This document shows positions 1 through 8,202 of a DNA stretch of 64,000 nucleotides, in pieces. The notes beneath the pieces were generated by a model. That model was not told the origin of the DNA, did not search any database, and saw only the letters and a list, made by a program, of their open reading frames with translations. Each line of letters begins with the position of its first letter. Positions within the stretch are counted from its first letter, which is position 1. The stretch is from IMG/VR virus record IMGVR_UViG_3300035661_000038, positions 1-64,000 of that record, one strand, 5' to 3'. This DNA is from a virus. Made by a program: the position numbers and the translations under genes.

Positions 1-29
1 TTCGTCGTCTTGATCGCGTAGGTCGTCAT
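1..29 (-). CDS. Partial gene start, paralogue of the gene at 62390-62574
   Basis: ATG at 29 is preceded by AAGGAGAG at good spacing. The visible residues read MTTYAIKTT, the same as the start of the gene at 62574, and then the window ends. The rest lies outside the window, so no function can be assigned. Confidence 0.6.
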
Positions 30-134
30 CGTCGTCTCTCCTTGCCCCCTCGGGGGCCGTCGTCAGCGTCCGTCGCTGACAAGAGAGAGTCTCCGCGATC
101 GCGCGGAAGAATGCAAACTTTTTTTTTTCACCCG
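1..134 (-). repeat. Structured leader, copy 1 of a long direct repeat
   Basis: This sequence recurs at 62546-62678, identical except that its T-run (119-128) has ten Ts against nine. Read on the minus strand it holds an A10 tract, three short inverted repeats (93-106, 62-80 and 44-57), a ribosome binding site AAGGAGAG and the first codons of a gene starting at 29. It lies just beyond the palindrome at 168-189, which follows the previous gene, so it probably carries its own promoter (inference). Similarity stops at 134 on one side and is cut by the window edge on the other. Confidence 0.9.
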
Positions 135-167
135 AAATCTGCCGCGAATTCACGCGGCGACGCGCCG

Positions 168-189
168 GACCAAAAAGCGCCTTTTGGTC
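168..189. repeat. Dispersed 22-bp palindrome, copy 1
   Basis: Core GACCAAAA-AGCGCC-TTTTGGTC. It overlaps the TGA stop of the gene at 188-697. It is one of 13 copies in the window, and its position suggests a terminator or 3'-end processing element (inference). Confidence 0.9.
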
Positions 190-697
190 AGCGGTCAAGC
201 GCTCGCGAGAGGCGCGCCGCGAGGTCGAGCACCTCCGCATAGCGCGCCGCCGACGCATCGGCGCGGTCGGCGTGGCGCGCAAGGATGCGCGCGAAATTGC
301 GCACCACCTCGACGAGATCCTCTGCACGCAATTGCGCGTCCGCCGCCGGCACGACACGCGGCTTGAGCGCAAGCCCGTCGAAGTTGTCAACGTCGCGCGC
401 GACGAAGACGATCTGACCACGCTCGCTCACCGCGAGGCACGGCCGGCCGTCCATCGGCAGCGAGTCGTCGAGATTCTTGCGACGAAGGTGCGCACCGCGC
501 CACGGCACTCCAACGCCACCCATCAGGTCCGCCATCCCACGGAGCTGAGCGCCGTCGAGCGCGTTCATCACCTCACCCTCCGCCGCACGAATCGCCGCCA
601 CCGCCACCGCGCGCGCATCCGCACGCGCATCATCGAGCGCGCGCGACGCCTCGACCGCGCGCGCCGTCGCGCGTCGCAACACGTCCACCTCGGTCAC
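188..697 (-). CDS. Hypothetical protein, 169 aa, helical N-terminus
   Basis: Not recognised. The first 50 residues are Ala/Arg/Asp-rich and look like a coiled coil. The middle (about 60-115) looks globular and the C-terminus is again helical. The GTG start overlaps the stop of the upstream HTH gene as GTGA, which implies translational coupling. It is the last gene of the replication operon, and its stop is embedded in a dispersed palindrome. Confidence 0.7.
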   Translation of the reverse strand: MTEVDVLRRATARAVEASRALDDARADARAVAVAAIRAAEGEVMNALDGAQLRGMADLMGGVGVPWRGAHLRRKNLDDSLPMDGRPCLAVSERGQIVFVARDVDNFDGLALKPRVVPAADAQLRAEDLVEVVRNFARILARHADRADASAARYAEVLDLAARLSRALDR

Positions 698-963
698 GTC
701 ACACTCCGCGGTCGCCCCGTCGCTCCGCGACCGCGCAAGTCGAAACGCCCCTTGGCCTTCGCCTCCGTGCGGGTGCGTTCAACATCCGCGCGCATGTCGA
801 GCTTGGCGATCCAGCGAATGAGCGTGACGACACTGACGCCGATCTGCTCGGCGGCGCGGTTCTGGAAACCATCGGCGCGCGCAAACGCCTCCAGGATCTC
901 GACGCGGGCGCGCGCCGGATCCGTGGTGATGAGGGCACCGATCTCGGTTTGCCGAAAGGCCAT
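694..963 (-). CDS. Small Fis-type helix-turn-helix protein
   Basis: An 89-residue protein. Residues about 35-60 (NRAAEQIGVSVVTLIRWIAK) match the Fis/NtrC C-terminal HTH pattern, RAAxxLGVSxxTLxRxxxxL. A basic tail follows. It probably binds DNA and may regulate phage transcription or replication (inference). It lies next to a second protein of the same layout (975-1256). The stop overlaps the next start. No clear Shine-Dalgarno precedes the ATG. Confidence 0.75.
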   Translation of the reverse strand: MAFRQTEIGALITTDPARARVEILEAFARADGFQNRAAEQIGVSVVTLIRWIAKLDMRADVERTRTEAKAKGRFDLRGRGATGRPRSVT

Positions 964-974
964 GACATTGATGT

Positions 975-1256
975 CTATGCCGCGGAGTCCCCACGCTCAA
1001 CCAACTCCGATGACAACGGTAACCGGAACCTCGACGCGGCGAGCTCGCGGATGCGCTTCGCCTCGCCGCGGAGCCCGACGCGGTTGGCGAGGTGGACGAA
1101 GAACCCCGCCGAGCACCCAAGCAGATCCGCCGCGCGCCCCGTTGCGCCCGCCGTCGCATAGAGGCTCGCAAGGATCTCCGCACGCGCCTCATCCACGCGC
1201 CCGTCGCGAATCAGGAGGTAGACGTGATGTTGGTCTGCCTTGCGACGTCGAGGCAT
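975..1256 (-). CDS. Small HTH protein, paralogue of the downstream gene
   Basis: A 93-residue protein. EILASLYATAGATGRAADLL and the following residues align in layout with the 694-963 product (EILEAFARADG..NRAAEQIG), so both look like Fis-type HTH proteins from a tandem duplication. The recognition helix here is unusual (GCSAGFFVHLANRVG). ATG 1256 is chosen because GGGAG lies six bases upstream; a TTG at 1268 is possible. It overlaps the end of the primase gene by 46 bp. Confidence 0.7.
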   Translation of the reverse strand: MPRRRKADQHHVYLLIRDGRVDEARAEILASLYATAGATGRAADLLGCSAGFFVHLANRVGLRGEAKRIRELAASRFRLPLSSELVERGDSAA

Positions 1257-2197
1257 AGCCGCTCCCAAAGCTCCTCGGGGCTGATGCTGTCCGGATCCGT
1301 CTTCGGTCGCAAGCGCACGCGCCGATAGTCGACGTGGCGCCCGAGGCCCATCTTGAGCTCCTCGTCGACGAGATCGCCGGCGCGGTCGGAGTCAGTGAGG
1401 CTGACGACGCGAGAGAACGTCGCGAGCTTCGCAAACACGATCGCCGGCGCACGCGATCCTGAGAGCGTCGCGAGGCTCGCGACGCCGCCATGGGCAACCA
1501 ACGCCCGCTCGACCGCGAGCGCATTGAGCGCGCCCTCCAACACGACGACCAAATCGCGCTGCGCGCGCGACGGCCACCGCTCCTCGCCAAACATCACCCC
1601 AAAATCAGGCCGCTCCTCGCCTCGCGGCGCGAGGTAGCGCTTCACCGCCGGGTCGCGAGAAATGGTCCGTGCAGCGTACCCAGCAGGCGTCCCCGCAGCG
1701 TCGCGCGTGACGAGGACGATGCGCCCGGCGAGCCGTCCATCCACCGCATACCCGACGCGCCAACGCTCGACCTGCCACGCATCAATCCCTCGCGCCTCCG
1801 CGTACCGTCGCATCGGTGTCGGCCACGCCGAGAGCGGCTCGAAGACCACCTCTAACGGCACGCGGAACGGCCGCGCGCCGACCGGCCTCACGTCCACGCG
1901 CGCGGCGAGCGCGGGCGCCCGCGCACCGTACCCGGCCTCAACCTCCGCGAGCCACTCGCGCGCCACGTGGTAGCCGACATCGCGCACCGTCATCACAAGG
2001 TCGACGAGGTGGCCGCCGTAGTGGCACGACGCGCAGTAATGCGCCCCGCGCCGCGCACCCGACGCCATGATCGACCACGACGGGTTCGCGTCCTCATGCG
2101 TCCCGCTCGGGCACTTCGCCCATAGCCGCACCCCGCGCTCCGTCTCCTTGGTGACGTCGATGCGCAGCCGCCCAAGCACGTCCTGCACGTCAACCAT
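1211..2197 (-). CDS. DnaG-type DNA primase
   Basis: A 328-residue primase that should make RNA primers at the phage replication fork. The N-terminal zinc site is C29-x4-H34 with C55-x2-C58 (CHC2-like). The TOPRIM core shows the glutamate motif VVLEGALNAL (E221) and the metal-binding DxD in SLTDSDRAG (D269, D271). It is shorter than cellular DnaG because the C-terminal helicase-binding region is reduced. The start overlaps the end of the DnaB-like helicase gene by eight bases, so the two are probably co-translated. Confidence 0.9.
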   Translation of the reverse strand: MVDVQDVLGRLRIDVTKETERGVRLWAKCPSGTHEDANPSWSIMASGARRGAHYCASCHYGGHLVDLVMTVRDVGYHVAREWLAEVEAGYGARAPALAARVDVRPVGARPFRVPLEVVFEPLSAWPTPMRRYAEARGIDAWQVERWRVGYAVDGRLAGRIVLVTRDAAGTPAGYAARTISRDPAVKRYLAPRGEERPDFGVMFGEERWPSRAQRDLVVVLEGALNALAVERALVAHGGVASLATLSGSRAPAIVFAKLATFSRVVSLTDSDRAGDLVDEELKMGLGRHVDYRRVRLRPKTDPDSISPEELWERLCLDVARQTNITSTS

Positions 2198-3650
2198 CGC
2201 GATCTCGCTTCGCCTTCTTCGGTCGCAAGAACGTCGTCGCCTCGTCGGCGTCGCCGCCCATCACGTCGTAAGGCACCGACCGACCACCTGAGATCGTGCC
2301 ACGCGTCGGATCAAGATCGAGCTCCACCGCGAGCGGCCACATGCCGTACCGCTGCTTAAGAACGATCGCCTCCAACGTGTTGTCCTCAACACGCTTCCAG
2401 TGCGCCGGCCGGTGAACGCCGATCATATTGTCGGCGACCTCGGTCCACGCGCCCGATCCCTTCACGCCCTCGCGCGTCGGACGCTTGTCCGGACGCTGCT
2501 CGATGTCCTTGAGGCGCTGCTGCGCGGCAAGCACGGAATGGATGCCGAGCTTGTCGGTCATCGCCTGCATACGGAAGAGAACACGCTTCTCCTCACTCGG
2601 GCTGTCGTCGACGATGCACCGCTCGAAGAGATCAGCGATGAACACCTCGCACTGCGACTCGACGATGTGCTGCTGCACGAGGTCGAGGTTCTTGCCATTG
2701 GACGGCTTCTCGCCACTCTCGCGCCAGAATGGGTTCGGGAAGAACTTCACCCACTTCGCGATTTCGTGCATTCGGTCGCGGTGCTCCTCACGCTGCTCAC
2801 GCGTCGCGCGACCGCTCATGAAATCGGCACGCGAGAACCCGCACGAAAGGATCGCGAGGAGCTCAATCGTCATCCCTGTCCCCGGCTCCCACGGCGCATA
2901 AAGCACGCGGCGCGCCTGACGCGCGATGCCGAGAGCCATGTGCGCCAGGAGCAGGCTCTTCCCCGAGCCAGGAAGCCCCGTGACGATCGTGACCATCTTC
3001 GGTGCTGCGCCGGGGATGAGCCGACGCGCGGGCACCGCCAGCGTGTCGTCCATGAAGTTATCGAGCCCATCGATCCCGAATGGGTAGACGGCCTGCCCAA
3101 GACACCGCCGTTCGATCTCTGCGGCCTGGCGTTCCACGAGCTCCTCGGGGTCTTCGAGCCACTGCGCCCCGCTGGCACCACCCTTGAAAAACTCGCCGAC
3201 CGACTGCGCGAGCGCGACGACGCGCGAGGGGTCCTCTCGGGGATTCTTGAGCGCATCAAGCAGCGCCGCCACCGGCCCCGTCGTCGCGCGCGCCCGCCGG
3301 TCATCCCAAAAAAGAGCACGCACGTGATGGTCGAGATTGACCGGGACATCGGGGCGAAGCTCGGCGAGCTGCGCCGCGTACCGCACCACTGACTCGTCAA
3401 CACCGACCTGCTGAAGCGTCGCGAGGTCGAAGTGGAGATTGCGCCGCACGAGGTCGAGCACCCCACCCCATAACGCGCGGTGCTCGGGGCTCTGGAACAC
3501 CGTCGCGCGCGGCAACAGCGGCAGAAGCTTCGCGCGTGTCTTGGCGTCGACAATGGCGGCGGCAAGCACTACCTGCTCGTTCACCGGGTCGACGGGGACG
3601 ACGACTTCCGACGTCTCGCCCGTCGACGCCCCCTTCACCCTCTGGCGCAT
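2190..3650 (-). CDS. DnaB-like replicative helicase
   Basis: 486 residues. A DnaB N-terminal domain (about 20-120, starting VNEQVVLAAAIVDAK) is followed by a RecA-fold ATPase with Walker A GLPGSGKS at 225-232, a Walker-B-like stretch VFIADLFER and the late VLKQRYG element typical of DnaB. It should unwind DNA 5'-3' together with the primase encoded next to it. ATG 3650 is preferred because GAGGGAG lies six bases upstream. The open frame extends to 3785 but overlaps the upstream gene there. Confidence 0.9.
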   Translation of the reverse strand: MRQRVKGASTGETSEVVVPVDPVNEQVVLAAAIVDAKTRAKLLPLLPRATVFQSPEHRALWGGVLDLVRRNLHFDLATLQQVGVDESVVRYAAQLAELRPDVPVNLDHHVRALFWDDRRARATTGPVAALLDALKNPREDPSRVVALAQSVGEFFKGGASGAQWLEDPEELVERQAAEIERRCLGQAVYPFGIDGLDNFMDDTLAVPARRLIPGAAPKMVTIVTGLPGSGKSLLLAHMALGIARQARRVLYAPWEPGTGMTIELLAILSCGFSRADFMSGRATREQREEHRDRMHEIAKWVKFFPNPFWRESGEKPSNGKNLDLVQQHIVESQCEVFIADLFERCIVDDSPSEEKRVLFRMQAMTDKLGIHSVLAAQQRLKDIEQRPDKRPTREGVKGSGAWTEVADNMIGVHRPAHWKRVEDNTLEAIVLKQRYGMWPLAVELDLDPTRGTISGGRSVPYDVMGGDADEATTFLRPKKAKRDRDG

Positions 3651-3661
3651 CCGCATCTCCC

Positions 3662-3868
3662 TCAGCCGACTCGTCGGCAGCGCACCGTCCGCGTCCCGTC
3701 CTCGAACCCAATCGTTACCGTGCCGTGGGCCTGGTGACGGCGCACGAACCAGAGCCACCAGAGCCACCGATCGACTCGCCACCACGGCGGGTCGAAGAGC
3801 TCGTACTCGCCCTCGCCGTAGCCCGTTCCAAGCCCGACGCGCGCCCCATCCATCCGCCGATACCTCAT
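3662..3868 (-). CDS. Small hypothetical protein, aromatic-rich
   Basis: 68 residues with a Trp-rich centre (PPWWRVDRWLWWLWFVRR) that could be membrane-associated or a small fold. Not recognised. It ends 11 bases before the helicase start and is the first gene of the helicase-primase unit. An alternative ATG at 3880 adds four residues, and GGAAGGG lies upstream of both. Confidence 0.6.
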   Translation of the reverse strand: MRYRRMDGARVGLGTGYGEGEYELFDPPWWRVDRWLWWLWFVRRHQAHGTVTIGFEDGTRTVRCRRVG

Positions 3869-3880
3869 CGCCACGCCCAT

Positions 3881-4126
3881 CCCTTCCGCACCATCGACAT
3901 GCGCCCCCTCGGAGCAGCCGCGTCGGTCCGCGAAGGAATGCCGCGCAGCGCGCGTGAACGCTCTTTCAACGGAGCTCCACGGTGCGATTGGCGGTCGCGT
4001 TGAACATCACGTCGACCCACGACACCGACGTTCAACGCGACCTTGCGCCCATGTACCCGCACAAGACGCGGACCCACTGACAGAACGCCTACGACTACGG
4101 ATTCGCATTCGTTGCTCTGCACGAAC
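3881..4126. other. Intergenic segment with a 13-bp inverted repeat
   Basis: About 250 bases between two minus-strand genes. GGTCGCGTTGAAC (3993-4005) and its inverse (4030-4042) form a perfect 13-bp stem around a 24-base loop, just downstream of the gene ending at 4127. Only short open frames of about 20-30 codons occur here on either strand, and none has a convincing start. It may be a terminator or operator ahead of the helicase operon. Confidence 0.6.
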
Positions 4127-4480
4127 TCATGCGTCCTCGTTGACTTCCGCCACTGGCCAGACCGACCCCCGCGGGATAGCTCCCCATCGCCCTGTGTAGA
4201 CTCGGGTCTGGTCAAAATCGCGCGCCAGGCGCCAGCGCCGCCGTAACTCGACACACAGCTCCTCGCGGCGTTCACCGTTGCGAAAGAGCAGCGTCGCCAC
4301 CATGCCGGATCCCGCAGTCTCGTCGTCGTCGCGAATGTCGCAGACCAGCGCCGAACACCACAGAGGACTGCCGTCACGTTCGCAGTTTAGGCAGTCGTCT
4401 GGATGCACGATCATGCCGACCTGCACGAACGGCACGTGTCTCCCGGCGACGATGATGTCCGATTCGTAATCTTCGCTCAT
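4127..4480 (-). CDS. Hypothetical protein, 117 aa
   Basis: Starts MSEDYESDIIVAGRHVPF. The reading resembles a small beta-rich domain with three cysteines (DCLNCERDG, LWCSALVCD). Not recognised. ATG 4480 follows GAGGAAG and overlaps the upstream stop, so it is coupled to the zinc-ribbon gene before it. The inverted repeat at 3993-4042 follows it. Confidence 0.7.
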   Translation of the reverse strand: MSEDYESDIIVAGRHVPFVQVGMIVHPDDCLNCERDGSPLWCSALVCDIRDDDETAGSGMVATLLFRNGERREELCVELRRRWRLARDFDQTRVYTGRWGAIPRGSVWPVAEVNEDA

Positions 4481-4635
4481 GTGGCTGCTTCCTCGATCTC
4501 GCCGAGCTGCCGGATTTTCGGCAACGCACCGCTGCACATCGTCTCGCGTTCGTAGTTGCGAACCATCCCGCAACGCGGGCAGACGAACCAACACTCGCGC
4601 TCGTGCAACACCCAATCGCGCCCGGCGCTACTCAT
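4477..4635 (-). CDS. Small zinc-ribbon protein
   Basis: 52 residues (MSSAGRDWVLHER...). Cysteines 15, 19, 22 and 34 (C-x3-CPRC and a later C) suggest a partial zinc ribbon. Its start overlaps the stop of the gene at 4632, and its stop overlaps the next ATG. No function can be named beyond a likely metal-binding fold. Confidence 0.6.
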   Translation of the reverse strand: MSSAGRDWVLHERECWFVCPRCGMVRNYERETMCSGALPKIRQLGEIEEAAT

Positions 4636-4865
4636 GCGGCACCCCCATTCGAGCCGCACTCGACGGTGAGGCTGTTAACCGCGCGCTTCATTCGCGCGGC
4701 GTAAAACTTCGGGACGCGGAGTTTGTGAACCTGCCTGTGAGCCGCGGCCTTGTTCAAAGGCTTCCTTCCAAAGTGAGTTTCAACCCGCGATTGCCCGTCT
4801 TCTTCATCGTCTTCGCGTCCATCTCCGCGCTCACTTTCCGCGCGCCGACTCACGCGCCATCGCAA
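4632..4865 (-). CDS. Small hypothetical protein, start uncertain
   Basis: The open frame gives 77 residues, basic towards the C-terminus (KLRVPKFYAARMKRAVN). Its stop overlaps the next start in the usual coupled arrangement, which supports it. The N-terminal 12 codons overlap the end of the upstream gene, so the true start may be a GTG further in (VETHFGRKPLNK). Not recognised. Confidence 0.4.
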   Translation of the reverse strand: MRWRVSRRAESERGDGREDDEEDGQSRVETHFGRKPLNKAAAHRQVHKLRVPKFYAARMKRAVNSLTVECGSNGGAA

Positions 4866-5337
4866 TCCGATAGTCCGTCAACAACCGCCCACTGAACTGC
4901 AACGCCCACGAGATCGATCCGCCCTCGCGACCATTCTCCCGGCGAAACTTCTCGCGCTCCTTCTCGCGCTTCCAAGTCCACCAAACGAAGTCGGCGAGCT
5001 CCTGGGGCTCATTGCCAAAGTGCGCGCGCATCGTCGCCGCCGCCACGAACGACGCCTTGAGACGTTCAGCGGGCGAGAGCGCCGGCGCGACGCCGTAGAC
5101 GCGCTCGTGCATCGCCGAGAACAGCGCCACGAAGTCAATCGCCTTCGCTCCGGACCAGTCGCCGCTCGCCGCCATCGCCGCGGCGCGCGCAAGCGCTTCG
5201 TCGAACCGCTTCTGCGAGACACCACGCGGTCGCTTCGCTCGCGCACGCCCAAAGCTGTCGAGCGACTCGTCAGAGGCAGGCGGCAGAACGAGCGCGAGCT
5301 GAGGGCGCGGGATCGGAATCCTCGGCACCGCCGTCAC
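4831..5337 (-). CDS. Hypothetical protein, 168 aa
   Basis: A helical protein with a basic linker (GRARAKRPRGVSQKR) and a conserved-looking centre (FVWWTWKREKEREKFRREN). Not recognised. Position between the helicases and the zinc protein genes suggests a DNA replication accessory role (inference). It overlaps the upstream stop by four bases. Confidence 0.7.
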   Translation of the reverse strand: MTAVPRIPIPRPQLALVLPPASDESLDSFGRARAKRPRGVSQKRFDEALARAAAMAASGDWSGAKAIDFVALFSAMHERVYGVAPALSPAERLKASFVAAATMRAHFGNEPQELADFVWWTWKREKEREKFRRENGREGGSISWALQFSGRLLTDYRIAMARESARGK

Positions 5338-5969
5338 CGAACCGCGCCATCCACCTTGCGCATCTCGGCAATGAACGCCGCGAGACGCTCGGCGAACGAT
5401 TCCTCGAAGAGCTTGTCCGCCGCTCGCTTGGCGCGACGACCGGCGTCAGCGTGGGTCTCGCCGGCGCGCACACGCGTCGTGACCGTGAAGGGGCCGACGC
5501 GGAACGAATTGTACGGCTTCGGCGTGTAAAGACACTCTGCCGCCGTTGCCGAGACGCTATCGCCCTCATCGCCCGAGGGGAACACGTTCGGCCCCACGCC
5601 CGCCGCCTCGTTGGCCTTCTCCTCACGCGCCGCGCGCCGCGTCTCAGGCGTCGACGTCGGCTCTGCAAGCGGCTTGCGCGTCGGCGGCTTCACACCATCG
5701 AGCCCGCCGTGCCCATTTGCGCACGACGCGCCGCCATCGGTCTCGCGCTGCGGCCCGTTGCACTCGGGGCAGAGCAGTCCGTTCAGCGGGAACGACTCGA
5801 ACGGCGGATCGGCGAACGGCTCGCGCGACTGCGCGAGCTCGTTGACCGCGCCGGAGGCGGGCGGATGACGGTCAAAGTCCTCGACCGTCGCAGGCCGCGG
5901 CGGCGCGGGGTCACGGCCATCGTCATCGGGATTGAGAACGGGGGTGCGCGTGCGGGGAACTCGGGCCAT
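5334..5969 (-). CDS. Hypothetical protein with a zinc-finger-like centre
   Basis: 211 residues from ATG 5969, preceded by GAGGAAGGA. The N-terminal third is Pro/Asp-rich and probably disordered. A C-x2-C...C-x3-H pattern (LLCPECNGPQ, ASCANGHGG) lies near residues 65-90. The C-terminal domain (FRVGPFTVTTRV...) looks folded and ends in a helical stretch. Such layouts occur in phage DNA-binding accessory proteins, but the family is not recognised. Confidence 0.65.
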   Translation of the reverse strand: MARVPRTRTPVLNPDDDGRDPAPPRPATVEDFDRHPPASGAVNELAQSREPFADPPFESFPLNGLLCPECNGPQRETDGGASCANGHGGLDGVKPPTRKPLAEPTSTPETRRAAREEKANEAAGVGPNVFPSGDEGDSVSATAAECLYTPKPYNSFRVGPFTVTTRVRAGETHADAGRRAKRAADKLFEESFAERLAAFIAEMRKVDGAVR

Positions 5970-6088
5970 GGTGCGATTGGGTTCCTTCCTCGGAAGCGTC
6001 AGCGGGTCGACAAGCCTACGCCCGCTCAACCCGCCTCACCGAAATGCCGCGCCCGCGCAGGATTCTCAACAATCACTGCGCCGAGCCA

Positions 6089-7612
6089 TCACCGGCGCAT
6101 CTCACGCAGGTACGCGCGACCGTTCACCCACGCGCCCTCGCTCCACACAACGACCGTCTTGTTCCACCGCACAAGGTTCTCGATCGCCTTCTTGCCCGAG
6201 ACGCGCTTGTCCCAAAAATAGTACAGATGCGCCGAGTCCTTCCCGAGCCGACACGCGCGCCCCTTCACCTGAGCAAGCCCCTGCTTGTGATTGGCAAGCG
6301 GCGTCACCACGAACACGTTCGCGAGCGCGGGTACGTCCTTCCCCGTGCCAAACGCTTGGATCGTGCCGAGGGCCACCTGGACATCGCCCGAGCGCAGCCC
6401 GCGAATCGTCTCGCCAAACTGCTTCTTCCACCCCGCCCCCCCGAGAACAAAGCCAGTGCGCACACCAGTGGCGGCGATCCGCCGATCGAGCTCAACAGCG
6501 TGCTCCACACGCTGCGAGAGCACCGCCGCGCTCGCTCCACCCTCGCGCACAACCCAATCGGTGATGAGCTCGTTGCGCGCACGGTCGTAAGTCATCTCTT
6601 CGATGAGTCGCGACTGCACCGACGCGAACCGCACACGGTTACGCGAGCGCGCCACGTCGACGAACGCCGCCTTGTACCAAGGGGCGTCGAAGTCGGTCGG
6701 CACCACGCGCACCTCGACATCGAGAATGAACCCCTGGGCGGCAAGGTCACGCGCACTCGCTTCGAAAGCCACGGCGCCGAACAGGTCATGGACTAGAAAT
6801 TCCTTCCGGTCCTTGCGCGACGAATCGTTGGAGAACCCGACGCGAAACCGCGACGGTGACCGATCAACAACATCGAAGATCGTCCGTGCGGCAGCGCCGT
6901 GCACTTCGTCGTACACGAACACGCCGAACTTGCCCGCGATCGCCTCGAACGCCTCGGGGCGCGCGTGGAGCGTGTCGTCGGTGGCGATGGTGATCGGGCG
7001 CACCCGCCACTCACCCGCGCCGATGCGACCGATCTGGTCCGGGCGTAGTCCGAGCTCCCGCTGCACGCGCTCGTACCACTGGTCGAGCAATCCCACGTCC
7101 GGCACCACCACGAGCGCCGGAAGCTTCGCCGCGGCGATGAGTGCCATCGCGATCGTCGTCTTCCCGCCACCAGTGCCGAGGTGGACGATGCAGTTCTCTC
7201 GCTTCAACACCGCGTCGCGCGCGGCGACCTGATAGGGGCGAAGCTCGATGCCTTGGAGGTCGGGGATGTCGTAGTGGGAAAAGAGCAGGTCCGCGTCCCC
7301 CACCGAGCGGGCGTCGACCTGCTCGTAATCGACGCCGTACGCGTCGAGCACGTCACACACGCGCGAGAGCCCGCCGCGCGGGAACGTCATCACGCCGGCG
7401 TCCTCAGACCACGTCGCGATCTCGCGCGTCTCGCCAGCGAGGGGGATACGCGCGGCCTTGCGCTTCTTGTACTCGGGATTTTCGTACGTGAAGTCGGCGC
7501 GCAGCCTCAGCACCGCGTCGTCGGAGATGTCCGCGAGCCGCACACGCACCCGATCGTCCACTACGACGCGCGCCGCGCCGGCCCGAGCTCCGAGGAACGC
7601 CGTCTGATCCAT
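6089..7612 (-). CDS. Superfamily 2 DNA helicase, UvsW/RAD25-like
   Basis: 507 residues. Walker A HLGTGGGKTT (about 144-153), DEVH box at 235-238 (VYDEVHG) and a C-terminal helicase domain with a motif VI-like QVKGRACRLG. An N-terminal domain of about 120 residues precedes the ELRPYQ motif. Phage relatives remodel branched DNA during recombination-dependent replication. ATG 7612 is chosen because the longer open frame runs through the palindrome at 7636-7657 and into the previous gene. The Shine-Dalgarno is weak. Confidence 0.88.
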   Translation of the reverse strand: MDQTAFLGARAGAARVVVDDRVRVRLADISDDAVLRLRADFTYENPEYKKRKAARIPLAGETREIATWSEDAGVMTFPRGGLSRVCDVLDAYGVDYEQVDARSVGDADLLFSHYDIPDLQGIELRPYQVAARDAVLKRENCIVHLGTGGGKTTIAMALIAAAKLPALVVVPDVGLLDQWYERVQRELGLRPDQIGRIGAGEWRVRPITIATDDTLHARPEAFEAIAGKFGVFVYDEVHGAAARTIFDVVDRSPSRFRVGFSNDSSRKDRKEFLVHDLFGAVAFEASARDLAAQGFILDVEVRVVPTDFDAPWYKAAFVDVARSRNRVRFASVQSRLIEEMTYDRARNELITDWVVREGGASAAVLSQRVEHAVELDRRIAATGVRTGFVLGGAGWKKQFGETIRGLRSGDVQVALGTIQAFGTGKDVPALANVFVVTPLANHKQGLAQVKGRACRLGKDSAHLYYFWDKRVSGKKAIENLVRWNKTVVVWSEGAWVNGRAYLREMRR

Positions 7613-7635
7613 CCGCCGAATGATGCCGCGCGCAG

Positions 7636-7657
7636 GACCAAAAAGCGCCTTTTGGTC
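7636..7657. repeat. Dispersed 22-bp palindrome, copy 2
   Basis: Same sequence as copy 1. It lies one base beyond the stop of the gene at 7659 and 24 bases before the helicase start, so it separates two co-directional genes. Confidence 0.9.
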
Positions 7658-7658
7658 G

Positions 7659-8003
7659 TCAGCGAACCGCGCGTCCCTCACACGCCGCCGCGACCGCCGC
7701 GAGGAGTGCGTCACCCGTCCTGGCCTTCTCCGCGGCGAGGCGAGTGTTGCGAACAACGCTCGCCGCGTCCGTGCCGCGTGACTCGCGCTTCCTCGCCGTC
7801 GTGTTGTATCGCCCGAGCGCCGCACAGAGCTCGCTAGGGAGGCTCCACGCGTGGCGCACGAGCGCCGCGTAGACCACCGCCGGATCACGCTCCTCGCACA
7901 CCGCCCGAAGCGCCGTTTGGGCGGCGCTGAGCTGCGTCGAGCTCGAAGACGGCACGGGCGAGACGGGGGACGAGTCGATGGAGCGGATCGGGATGCTGGC
8001 CAT
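7659..8003 (-). CDS. Hypothetical protein, 114 aa
   Basis: A Ser/Pro-rich N-terminus of about 25 residues is followed by an Ala-rich helical domain (AAQTALRAVCEERDPAVVYA). Not recognised. It is the first gene after a long regulatory-looking gap and the first of the replication block in transcription order. ATG 8003 is used; a further ATG lies at 8015. Confidence 0.6.
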   Translation of the reverse strand: MASIPIRSIDSSPVSPVPSSSSTQLSAAQTALRAVCEERDPAVVYAALVRHAWSLPSELCAALGRYNTTARKRESRGTDAASVVRNTRLAAEKARTGDALLAAVAAACEGRAVR

Positions 8004-8015
8004 CACGCTGCTCAA

Positions 8016-8202
8016 TGCCGCGGATGGAGGCGTGAGAGAGCGAGTCGAAAATTTCTCCCGCTCCGCGGCATCCCTCGCGCGTGCGCGCGATCTCAGATTT
8101 AAGATCTTAAGATCTTAAGATCAGTGGCCTACGAGGATCTCTTCTCGCTTCGCGAGAAGAGATCCTCTCGGCAGGCGACGCGCCGGAGCGCGTCGCGCCG
8201 TT
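8016..8202. promoter_or_regulatory. Regulatory gap between lysis and replication genes
   Basis: A 190-base gap. At 8098-8122 a rare AT-rich patch repeats TTAAGATC three times in tandem, unlike its GC-rich surroundings. Next to it is the long hairpin at 8133-8167. The AT-rich repeats sit upstream of the replication block and could be an operator or promoter (inference). No coding frame is seen. Confidence 0.5.
8133..8167 (-). terminator. 15-bp perfect hairpin after the gene at 8203
   Basis: GAGGATCTCTTCTCG (8133-8147) pairs perfectly with 8153-8167 around a five-base loop. It lies 36 bases past the stop of the 8203-8466 gene. There is no clear U-tract, so it may be a terminator of another kind or an RNA stability element. 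Confidence 0.6.

Noticed and set aside
3865-4377. A 170-codon minus-strand frame across the gap before the helicase
   Set aside because: It overlaps the well-supported 4127-4480 gene in another frame and has Arg-rich shadow composition.
7613-7888. Extension of the UvsW-like helicase to 7888
   Set aside because: It would run through a palindrome and overlap the upstream gene; the sequence there is Arg/Ser-rich shadow.
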